Of a stretch of DNA of 15,234 nucleotides, positions 6,451 through 13,527 are shown piece by piece. The DNA comes from Candidatus Eiseniibacteriota bacterium (lineage in GTDB: Bacteria; Eisenbacteria; RBG-16-71-46), in NCBI GenBank assembly GCA_023249815.1, contig JAHFBX010000030.1:1-15234 (forward strand), in the 5' to 3' direction. The translations under genes were made by a program, and so were the position numbers. The first letter of the stretch is position 1. Every line of letters starts with the position of its first letter. The notes under the pieces were generated by a model. That model ran no database searches. It was not told the origin of the DNA and saw nothing but the letters and a program-made list of their open reading frames with translations.

Positions 6451-8167
6451 GGTCGTTTCCCAGTGTGAGCTGGGCCTGGCTGCATGCCGCGCGAACGCCC
6501 GGGAGATGCGAGCGCGTTCCCCGTTCCAGCACCTCGAGCGCCGCCGGCGTGCCGATCCGTGCCAGGCAGCGCGCCACGGATCGCCAGTGCGCGTCCAGGC
6601 CGCGGGCGAACAGCCCGCCGCGCTTCAACTCCTCTTCCAGCGCAGGCAGCACGACCTCGCCCTGACTCGTGATGGCGCGGTAGATCGCGAAGCGCTCGTC
6701 CTCGGTGCGCGAACGGAATGCATCGCTGCGCATGAGCCGCACGAGGTGATTCGCCACCGCGGGGTCGGGCGCGTGCGAGAGCTGCTGGAGCAGGTTCATG
6801 AACAGCATCGGCTCCGCGTCGGTCATCATCTCGAGCAGCACGGGGTGGGCCAGGCGGGGCGAGACCTGCGCGAGCGCCGCGACCACCTCGCGGCGAACGC
6901 GCGCCTCGGGATGCTTGGACGCCGCCATGAGGTGGGGTGCCACCCGATCGCCCCCGATCCATCCCAGGATGTGCACGATGTTGCGCACGACGTACCAGCG
7001 GTTGTCCGAGAGCCACGGCACGACGCGCTCCGGCAGCTCGCGCAAGAGCTCGGCGATGGCGCGCGCGAGCGGGCGCCGGGCGCGACGCTGCTGGCTCTCG
7101 GCGAGTAAGCCGATGAGCCAGGTCGCCGCGTGGGGGCCGAAGTCGTGCGCGAGCCGCACGAACTCCTCGATCCCCGCGTCGTCGCAACGGTCCAGCTTCT
7201 CCACGGCACGCCGCGAGATGGCGTCCGACGCGGCGGAAAGCCCGGCGAAGAAGTGCTCCGTGGACCAGTCCGGGGCGCAGTGTCGGAGCTGGCGTAGCGA
7301 CTCACGCGCGCTCGCCCACTCCCCTTCAGCCAGCGCGGTACGCAATGCTCGAGGCAGGAACGCCGCGATCTCGAACCGGTCTTCCGCCGACACGTCCCCG
7401 GCGAGCGCCTGCTCGAGCACCGCCACGAAGCTCTTGGCGAGCGAGCGTTTCGATTCGCGCTCCTGCTCCATCTGGAACCGGGACAGCTCGAGATTCGCGT
7501 AGGTCTCGAGCTCCTCCACCAAGTCGGCCGGCTCGACACCGCGTTCCTCCACGAGGCAGTCGTCGGAGCGCGGATTGGCGGCGCTATGGCCCTTGTCGAC
7601 GCTCGAATCGCCACCCGAGGACCTCGCGGGCCATGGCAATGGCGAGCTGGTCGCGGCCTCCTCCTCGCCGCCCGCGTTGACGTCACCCTCGAACGGCACC
7701 GCGGTCACGCTGAGCCCCTGGATGCCAAGATCCCAGAACAGCGTGACGAGATCGTCCTCGTCCACCTGGGGCCCGGTCACACGCAGGATCGCGTCGAGGA
7801 ACGTCTCCACGTCCTCCGGCCGCATCTCGGGGTGAAACGTGAGCGTGCGGATGCCGTCGCGATGGAACACCGCGGCAAGATTGTCATCGCGCGAGCTCGC
7901 CTGGTACACCATCGCACCGTTCCGCCGGAACTCGCGCGGACTCACGTCGAGCTGGAGCGGACCCCCTTGTTCGGTCATCGCGGCAAGGCCAACCGACAGT
8001 TCGCTCCGGAACCGCACGACGGTCGGATTGTTCGCGTCGTAGAGCCGGCAGGTCTTGAGCGTGCGCCCGAGTTGCACGAGCCAGCCCGAGGCCGCCGCGA
8101 GCTGCGCGGCTTCTGCAGACTCGAGAGGCGCCTGCTCGGATGTGCGTGACGGAGACGTCGAGTCCAT
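6443..8167 (-). CDS. HEAT-repeat protein sharing an N-terminal domain with the adjacent HD-GYP protein
   Basis: The 574-residue product has no signal peptide or membrane helix. Residues about 26-160 hold an N-terminal domain (GRTLKTCRLYDANN; LQLDVSPREFRRNGAMVY; FHRDGIRTLTFHPEMRPEDVE; LFWDLGIQGL) whose first 100 residues match the start of the HD-GYP protein. An acidic, Ser/Gly-rich linker follows (160-210). The rest is alpha-helical, with HEAT-type helix pairs clearest at 381-440 (WLSDNRWYVVRNIVHILGWIGG; HPEARVRREVVAALAQV) and again near 525-565. HEAT arrays bind protein partners, so a scaffold or adaptor role is likely. The frame is open to 8347, but the extension is Pro/Arg/Ser-rich and contains a hairpin. 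I chose the ATG at 8167, preceded by GGTGGA at moderate quality; ATGs at 8212 and 8224 cannot be excluded. The HD-GYP gene starts inside its last codons. Confidence 0.85.
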   Translation of the reverse strand: MDSTSPSRTSEQAPLESAEAAQLAAASGWLVQLGRTLKTCRLYDANNPTVVRFRSELSVGLAAMTEQGGPLQLDVSPREFRRNGAMVYQASSRDDNLAAVFHRDGIRTLTFHPEMRPEDVETFLDAILRVTGPQVDEDDLVTLFWDLGIQGLSVTAVPFEGDVNAGGEEEAATSSPLPWPARSSGGDSSVDKGHSAANPRSDDCLVEERGVEPADLVEELETYANLELSRFQMEQERESKRSLAKSFVAVLEQALAGDVSAEDRFEIAAFLPRALRTALAEGEWASARESLRQLRHCAPDWSTEHFFAGLSAASDAISRRAVEKLDRCDDAGIEEFVRLAHDFGPHAATWLIGLLAESQQRRARRPLARAIAELLRELPERVVPWLSDNRWYVVRNIVHILGWIGGDRVAPHLMAASKHPEARVRREVVAALAQVSPRLAHPVLLEMMTDAEPMLFMNLLQQLSHAPDPAVANHLVRLMRSDAFRSRTEDERFAIYRAITSQGEVVLPALEEELKRGGLFARGLDAHWRSVARCLARIGTPAALEVLERGTRSHLPGVRAACSQAQLTLGNDRG

Positions 8168-8179
8168 GGGTCCACCAGC

Positions 8180-8209
8180 GGCTCGAGGCGATCCGCTGCC
8201 CCTCGAGCC
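8180..8209 (-). repeat. Perfect 9-bp inverted repeat just upstream of the HEAT gene
   Basis: GGCTCGAGG (8180-8188) and CCTCGAGCC (8201-8209) pair perfectly around 12 nt. The element ends 12 nt before the chosen ATG at 8167, next to the weak ribosome site. Each arm has its own CTCGAG palindrome, so a dimeric regulator site is possible as well as an RNA hairpin. If translation began at 8212 or 8224 the element would be coding. Confidence 0.4.
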
Positions 8210-8342
8210 CATGAGCGGGAACATGGCGACACGAACGCGGAGCTCGCGCGCCTGGGCCGGTGCACGGGGAGACTCTGGGAAGGACGGGCGACGAGTCCGT
8301 GCGCCGCATGAGTTGTCGGCTTCCGGGGGGGCGGGATTTAGG

Positions 8343-8362
8343 CTCACGAGAGGCGCCGTGAG
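8343..8362 (-). terminator. Weak hairpin downstream of the prolyl aminopeptidase
   Basis: CTCACG (8343-8348) pairs with CGTGAG (8357-8362) around an 8-nt loop, about 70 nt past the aminopeptidase stop on the minus strand. It is followed by CCTAAATCC rather than a T-run. The 8168-8431 gap otherwise shows only the inverted repeat at 8180-8209 and no recognisable gene. I saw no convincing promoter for the HEAT gene in it, although one would be expected there. Confidence 0.25.
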
Positions 8363-8431
8363 ACTCGGGACGCAGCTGGGAGCGGTGCACCGGCCGCAAC
8401 GCCCGCGACCGGACCGGATCAGGCCCCCGGG

Positions 8432-9403
8432 TCAGCGTGCCGAGAACCGGTCCGTCGCCGCCACCAGCGCCCGGGAATTGGCCGCGTCGAATGCGCTGTG
8501 GCCTGAGTCGGCGGTGACCAGGAACTCCGCCTCGGGCCAGGCGCGGTGAAGCGCCCAGGCGCTCTCGGCCGGGCAGACCACGTCGTAGCGCCCCTGGACG
8601 ATCACGCCGGGGATGTGCCGGATCCGCGACACGTCGCGCAGCAACTGGTCCTCGGTGACCAGAAAGCCCTGGTGGATGAAGTAGTGCGCCTCGATGCGCG
8701 CGAAGCTCAGCGCGAACTCGTCCTCTTCATAGTGGCCGCGCAGAGCCGGGTCGGGCACCAGCTTGCTCGTCGCGCCCTCCCACCCTGCCCAGCGTTTCGC
8801 CGCCGCCACTCGCACCTCGCGGTCCGCGTGCGTGAGACGGGCGTGGTACGCCTTCACCATGTCACCGCGCTCGGCCTCCGGGATGTGCGTCCAGTAGGGC
8901 TCCCACGCGTCGGGATAGATCGCCGACGCGCCGCGTTGGTAGAACCACTGGATCTCCTGCCGTCGCAACAGGAAGATGCCACGCAGTACGAGCTCGGTGA
9001 CGCGCTCGGGATGCCGCTGGGCATAGGCCAGTGCCAGCGTGGAGCCCCAGCTTCCGCCGAACACCTGCCATCGCTCGATGTGAAGATGCGTACGCAGCGT
9101 CTCGATGTCGGCGACCAGGTCCCAGGTCGTGTTCTCCTCGAGCGAACCCGCGGGTGTACTGCGGCCACAGCCGCGCTGATCGAACAGCACGACGCGGTAA
9201 CGCTCAGGATGGAAGAACTGGCGCATCGCCGGCGACGTCGCGCCCCCGGGACCGCCATGCAGGAACACGACTGGCTTCCCGTTCGGACTCCCCGACTGCT
9301 CGTACGCGAGCTCGTGCAGCGAGGACACGCGCAGCCGGCCGACGTCGAAGGGCTCGCGCGCCGGGTAGGCCCAGGTGAGCGGGTCCTTGGTGAGGTCCTC
9401 CAT
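8432..9403 (-). CDS. pip: Prolyl aminopeptidase (proline iminopeptidase), peptidase family S33
   Basis: The 323-residue alpha/beta-hydrolase releases N-terminal proline from peptides, normally in the cytoplasm; no signal peptide is visible. The length suits the monomeric family. Diagnostic motifs are HGGPGG (49-54, oxyanion region), FDQRGCGRSTP (74-84), GGSWGSTLALAYAQ (116-129) with nucleophile S118, GRYDVVCP (271-278) with D274, and SGHSAFD (300-306) with H302, giving a complete Ser-Asp-His triad. The helical cap has GEE-like acidic residues (YEEDEFALSFARIEAHYF, 225-242) that bind the substrate amino group in this family. The start at 9403 lies 14 nt after the M36 stop codon, so the two are almost certainly co-transcribed. 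The ribosome site is weak, which suggests coupled translation. The frame is open far upstream only because it shadows the peptidase gene. Confidence 0.93.
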   Translation of the reverse strand: MEDLTKDPLTWAYPAREPFDVGRLRVSSLHELAYEQSGSPNGKPVVFLHGGPGGATSPAMRQFFHPERYRVVLFDQRGCGRSTPAGSLEENTTWDLVADIETLRTHLHIERWQVFGGSWGSTLALAYAQRHPERVTELVLRGIFLLRRQEIQWFYQRGASAIYPDAWEPYWTHIPEAERGDMVKAYHARLTHADREVRVAAAKRWAGWEGATSKLVPDPALRGHYEEDEFALSFARIEAHYFIHQGFLVTEDQLLRDVSRIRHIPGVIVQGRYDVVCPAESAWALHRAWPEAEFLVTADSGHSAFDAANSRALVAATDRFSAR

Positions 9404-9417
9404 GAAGATCCGCGCCG

Positions 9418-12400
9418 TCAGCGCGTGATCACCACGCGCGACGTGAACAGCTTCTGACCCGAGCGCATGCGAGCGAAGTAGATCCCACTCGAGGGCGCCG
9501 AGCCGTCGTCGTTCGCGGTCCATGTCCGCGTCTGCCAACCGGCCGGCTGCTCGCCGCCCACGAGTGTGGCGACTCTCCGGCCCGTGACGTCGTAGACGGC
9601 GAGCTCGACGTCGGTCGGCACAGGCAGGCCGAAGCGGAACGAGGGCCGGTCCGGCGAGGGATTGGAGCCAGCCAGCGCGAACGACAGCTCGCGCGGCGCG
9701 TCCGGGCCCACCGAAACCGATGTGCAATCCACCGCGTTGGGTCCCAGGTCCATGAACGGCTGCGAGACCAGGTTGTTGAACGTGAGCGTGGACAGGTGCC
9801 AACCCGGACCGCCCACGCCGGCGTCGGTGGCGACACGGAAGCGCACGCGCACGGTCTGGCCCTGGTACGTCGCGCCGAGATTCGCGGTGGTGGTGACGAG
9901 GCCGGGGTAGCCGGCGCTGTTCGCGATGTACGCCGCCCGCCCGCCGAGCGGATTTCCGGACAGGTTGTAGAGCGTGCCGCCGTACAGCGTGCTCAGCGAG
10001 TATCCGATGTCCGTCCAGCTCGTGCCGCCGTCGGTCGAGAGTTCCACGACGCCGCCGTCGTAGTACGTCGAGCCGTTCGCCTCGAACGAGAACGAGTGTG
10101 TGAACGAGAACGAGAACGAGCCCGTGGGCGCCACGGCGAGTGGGGGCGACGTAAGCGTGTGGTCGGAGATATTCCCGTAGTCGTCGCCGTGGAAGCGGTG
10201 GTCTCCCGGCGCCACCTCGATGACGCTCCATTCTCCATCCCCCACCGGAGTCCCGGCCGACGCCCAGGGCGGCGACAGTGTCTCGACGGACTCGGTGGAC
10301 GATGGCACCTCGTCGACATTGCCGAGGATGGTCGCCGTGGTGGCGTACGGCCCGGCGATCGCGAGCCCCGGGTCGTTGTAGCTGGCCGTCACGTCCACGA
10401 ACTCCGGTCCGTACGCTCCCGAGAGCTCCACCGGCACGGAGACGGCGGCGGAGCCGAACGGCGCCATGGATGGGAACGCGCGAGTATTGCCAGTGGGGAA
10501 CGACACGTGCGGGTTCGAGCTCGAGAGCGTCACGGTGGTATTCGAGAGCGACTCCGAGCCGTTGTTCTTGAGCGTCAGGACAAACGTGCCGACCTCGCCG
10601 TTGTCAAGGTAGCCGTCCGAGTCGCAGTCGTTGTAGGACGGGAACAGTTCGCGCGAAGCCACGCCGAGCATGCCGCCGGTCGCGAAGCTCTCCACCACGG
10701 GGATGTTGTTGGCCGCATAGCGGTCGGGAGCCACCGCGCCGGCCCCCGCCCCGCGCTTCGCGAAAGCGCTCCAGAACGCATGGAAGTCACTCACGTCGTT
10801 CGTGTAGGCCGCGAGCAGCAGCGCGTCCCGTGCTTCGAGTAACGTGGGCGCGTTGGGCGTGAGCTTGTAGCCGAGCACGAGGTAGTCGCGCATGCGCTGC
10901 TGCGCCTCCGCGAACGTGAGCCGGATGTTGTCGCGAAGCAGCGAGGTGTAGCACTCCCATAACATGTTGCACCACACCTCGCCCGTCCGGTGCACCGCGG
11001 CGTTGTTGGCTCCGTCCTGGCCGTACGCCGTGGGCGGGCCGATCGGCAGCGGGACGCCGGACTGGATGTGCGTGAACGTGAGGCCGTTCTTGTTCATGTC
11101 CGAGGAGTACGGGCAACGGCGGATGCCGAAGTACCATACGTTCGAGCTGGCGAGTGACGGATAGAGCGCGTAGCTGCCCATGCCGTAGGTGCCGTTCCAG
11201 TTCGCGTTCGCGCCGACAAGAATGTCCTCCGGACGCGCGGTGAGCAGCAGGGCATGGAAATCGGCCCAACCCTCCCCCAGGCCGCCCGACATGTTCGTGG
11301 ACAGGCCAGCCGCGTCACCGACGAGCCGATTGCTGATGAAATGTCCCCACTCGTGCGCGACGACCTGGTTGTCGATGGTGCCGTCTCGCGGGAGCGACGG
11401 CTGGCGGAACATCTGGAGATTGACCGTGCCGCTGCCCAGCGCCGTCTTGAGCGTGTTGCCCGTGGCGAGCGTGACGGAGAGCGTCGGAATCGTGATGCCC
11501 GCGAGCACGCCGCTCATGCCTGGCGGTGCTGGGCTGCTGAGATTGTCCGCGATGATCACGCCAACGGCGCCGGCGTTCTGTGCCGCCTGGGCCTTGTTCG
11601 GGAAGCCGCAGGTGCCGCGGTCGAGCAGCACGATCTTGCCCGCCACGGCGTTCACCAGCGCGCTGCAACCGTCGTTCGTCGGCGCGATGTCATCCACGCC
11701 CAGGATCAGGTCTCCTGTCACGTTGAAACTCTGTGGTCCGAACGTCGAGGAGATCCCGACCGCGTAGGTGCCGGCGATGCCGCCCGGCGCGTTCACTTGC
11801 ATGTAGATGAGTGGCGTCGGGTTGAACACGTACATCTGCATGCGGCCGGGCGAGCCGTCGGGGGGCGTGCTCATGTTGGCGTTGTTCGTGCCGCCAAAGT
11901 CCTGCGCCTCGGACCGCATGGCATCGCCGCCGAGGCCGCCGCGGCCGAAGTTGTTCGTCTGGCCATTCCCCGAGGCCTCGTCGAAGCCCGAGTCGTAGTA
12001 CCAGTCGTGGAAGAAGTTGTTGTCGTAAAAGAGCTGGGTGATGGCCGCCATGCGCTGGTCGCTGCTCGACCCGGGAGGCAGGTTCACGTCGTACGTGCGG
12101 TCGAACGTGTTCGCCGACGTCGTGGCGGCGCGGAAGTCGCCGGCCGTGAGCCCATCCGGCGAGACGAGGTCCACGTAGGCGTCCACGTTGTTGCCTTGAG
12201 TCTGGGTGGCGCCCGGCGCGAGCCACGGATCATACGTGGAGATGGGACCGCTCTCGAGCGAGAGCAAGCTCGGGCTCACGAAACCGGGGGCGTAGAAATC
12301 AGGAAGCCCGGTGGGGTGCGGAGAGGGCGACGTGCCCTGCGGACCGTCGTGCGGGAGCCGAGCGTCCGTGGTCTGAGCCCACACCCGGTAGTTGAACGAA

Positions 12401-13266
12401 TCGTGCGCCATGATGTCGTGCCGGAACAGCATGCGGCCGTCGGCCGCATCGAGTACATAGAGGTAAGCCTGGTCGGGCGACATCAACTCCACCTGCCACG
12501 CCGGCACCAGCACGTCGGGCATGTGGAACAACGTCTTTCGCACCCGCACGGGTCCTGCGGGCTCGATCTCGTCCGGCCACGAGGCGACGGCGTCCGAGAT
12601 GTCGAAGCGGAGGCCATCCGTCGCGGGCTCCGGGAGGAGCCGGATGGCGTCGGAGCGTGGCGCATGCCCGGCGAAGTCCTCCAGCGCGAACTGCAGGGCG
12701 CGCTCGGGCGGCAGCCGGAACTCGAGCCCGGCGGATCGTGCGACCAAGGCGCGGCTGGGTATGTAACCCGAGACCGCGACCAGCTCTTGGTCGCGATCCA
12801 TGAGCACCTTCACCTCGTCGCGGAACACCTCCACGCCGTCCACGACCTGCCGGAACGAGACGAGAACACCTCCCCGGCCGGTGTCGTGCACGTAACGAAG
12901 CAGCGCATCCGACACATCGGTGGCCTGGAGCCGGTAGAAGCCGGCCACCGCGGCGAGGTGGCGGCGCGCCGCGGCCTCGGCCGATGCCCGCGGCGAGCGA
13001 GAGGCCGACGTGGCCGGGGCCTTCGCGCGCACTGCCCAGAGCAGCGTGGGCACGTCGTAGCGCGAGTCCAGGCTCGACGGCGTCGCGAGCCGGGTGAGCG
13101 TGGCACTCGCGCGCGCCCTCGCCGCCTGCGCCCGAGCCGCGGCGGCGGGCCTCAGGCCCGCGCTGGCATCCAGCTCCGGGCGAGGGCCGGCCTGCACCGG
13201 GTTCGTGGCGCAGAGCAGCAGGAGGATGGTGGTGATCGTGCGGCCGGGGCCCGGGCGCGAGGGCAT
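9418..13266 (-). CDS. Secreted M36 (fungalysin-type) zinc metallopeptidase with PA domain, Ig-like modules and C-terminal sorting domain
   Basis: The 1,282-residue product begins with a signal peptide (ITTILLLLCATNPVQA, cleavage near 26). An FTP-type propeptide follows (about 100-290; VSFRQVVDGVEVF, and AWQVELMSPDQAYLYVLDAADG). The M36 catalytic region spans about 355-870: FYDNNFFHDWYYDSGFDEASGN and NNANMSTPPDG...RMQMYVF precede the zinc site HEWGH (638-642), with third ligand E665 in GEGWADF. A PA domain (about 515-620, CSALVNAVAGKIVLLDRGTC) is inserted before the zinc site. After the peptidase come an EF-hand-type calcium loop (D880, D882, D884, D888, E891), an Ig-like 'N-N-G' domain (about 892-980), a MAM/immune-inhibitor-A-like beta domain (about 1000-1165), and a FlgD-like sorting tail (about 1198-1282, ending in SRVVITR). 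I chose ATG 13266 because GAAAGG lies 7 nt upstream and the signal peptide follows. The frame runs open to 14352 by chance. A 41-61 Ala/Arg-rich stretch looks disordered. Confidence 0.93.
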   Translation of the reverse strand: MPSRPGPGRTITTILLLLCATNPVQAGPRPELDASAGLRPAAAARAQAARARASATLTRLATPSSLDSRYDVPTLLWAVRAKAPATSASRSPRASAEAAARRHLAAVAGFYRLQATDVSDALLRYVHDTGRGGVLVSFRQVVDGVEVFRDEVKVLMDRDQELVAVSGYIPSRALVARSAGLEFRLPPERALQFALEDFAGHAPRSDAIRLLPEPATDGLRFDISDAVASWPDEIEPAGPVRVRKTLFHMPDVLVPAWQVELMSPDQAYLYVLDAADGRMLFRHDIMAHDSFNYRVWAQTTDARLPHDGPQGTSPSPHPTGLPDFYAPGFVSPSLLSLESGPISTYDPWLAPGATQTQGNNVDAYVDLVSPDGLTAGDFRAATTSANTFDRTYDVNLPPGSSSDQRMAAITQLFYDNNFFHDWYYDSGFDEASGNGQTNNFGRGGLGGDAMRSEAQDFGGTNNANMSTPPDGSPGRMQMYVFNPTPLIYMQVNAPGGIAGTYAVGISSTFGPQSFNVTGDLILGVDDIAPTNDGCSALVNAVAGKIVLLDRGTCGFPNKAQAAQNAGAVGVIIADNLSSPAPPGMSGVLAGITIPTLSVTLATGNTLKTALGSGTVNLQMFRQPSLPRDGTIDNQVVAHEWGHFISNRLVGDAAGLSTNMSGGLGEGWADFHALLLTARPEDILVGANANWNGTYGMGSYALYPSLASSNVWYFGIRRCPYSSDMNKNGLTFTHIQSGVPLPIGPPTAYGQDGANNAAVHRTGEVWCNMLWECYTSLLRDNIRLTFAEAQQRMRDYLVLGYKLTPNAPTLLEARDALLLAAYTNDVSDFHAFWSAFAKRGAGAGAVAPDRYAANNIPVVESFATGGMLGVASRELFPSYNDCDSDGYLDNGEVGTFVLTLKNNGSESLSNTTVTLSSSNPHVSFPTGNTRAFPSMAPFGSAAVSVPVELSGAYGPEFVDVTASYNDPGLAIAGPYATTATILGNVDEVPSSTESVETLSPPWASAGTPVGDGEWSVIEVAPGDHRFHGDDYGNISDHTLTSPPLAVAPTGSFSFSFTHSFSFEANGSTYYDGGVVELSTDGGTSWTDIGYSLSTLYGGTLYNLSGNPLGGRAAYIANSAGYPGLVTTTANLGATYQGQTVRVRFRVATDAGVGGPGWHLSTLTFNNLVSQPFMDLGPNAVDCTSVSVGPDAPRELSFALAGSNPSPDRPSFRFGLPVPTDVELAVYDVTGRRVATLVGGEQPAGWQTRTWTANDDGSAPSSGIYFARMRSGQKLFTSRVVITR
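10084..10120. repeat. In-frame hexamer repeat inside the M36 peptidase gene
   Basis: On the plus strand GAACGA occurs twice (10084-10095), then a GTGTGT interruption of the same length, then three more times (10102-10119). It encodes an alternating Ser-Phe strand, residues 1050-1061 (SFSFSFTHSFSF), in the MAM-like beta domain. Loss or gain of a unit would add or remove one Ser-Phe pair without a frameshift. Confidence 0.7.
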
Positions 13267-13374
13267 GGACAGGCCTTTCGAGTGAACCCGTCGGTTCGCG
13301 GCCTCACCGGTGCCGAGGCCATGGCCGGACGAGTAACCCATGAAGGTTAGCCGTCGCTCGCGAGGGTCACAACG

Positions 13375-13390
13375 GCATTCTCGGGAATGC
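13375..13390. promoter_or_regulatory. Short inverted repeat in the divergent M36/NHL promoter region
   Basis: GCATTC (13375-13380) and GAATGC (13385-13390) flank TCGG near the middle of the 261-nt gap between the divergent starts at 13266 and 13528. An 8-bp palindrome CTCGCGAG lies at 13357-13364. Either could be an operator controlling both genes. I see no good -35/-10 pair, and nothing else recognisable in 13267-13527. Confidence 0.3.
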
Positions 13391-13517
13391 GCACGCGTCG
13401 GGCCCAAGTCCCGCCACTTCGGCGCTGGGCGCGACGAACCCGGCGCTGGTACCCCGTGGCTGGTTGCCGCGGTCCGCTCGCGGGCACTGTCCGCTGGACC
13501 GGCCCAAAATCGACCGT

Positions 13518-13521
13518 GGAG
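13518..13521 (+). promoter_or_regulatory. Ribosome binding site that fixes the NHL start at 13528
   Basis: GGAG sits 6 nt before the ATG at 13528. It supports this start over the upstream open extension beginning at 13387, which is Arg/Trp-rich and would bury the signal peptide behind 47 unlikely residues. Confidence 0.7.
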
Positions 13522-13527
13522 ACGATC

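Noticed and set aside
9404..10231. N-terminal extension of the prolyl aminopeptidase frame
   Set aside because: The extension lies entirely within the M36 gene in another frame, and the aminopeptidase already has normal family length from 9403.
11254..13350. 698-codon plus-strand open frame opposite the M36 peptidase gene
   Set aside because: It is rich in Arg, Val, His and Ala, has no domain or signal, and mirrors the codon structure of a convincing peptidase. This is a GC-driven antisense shadow.
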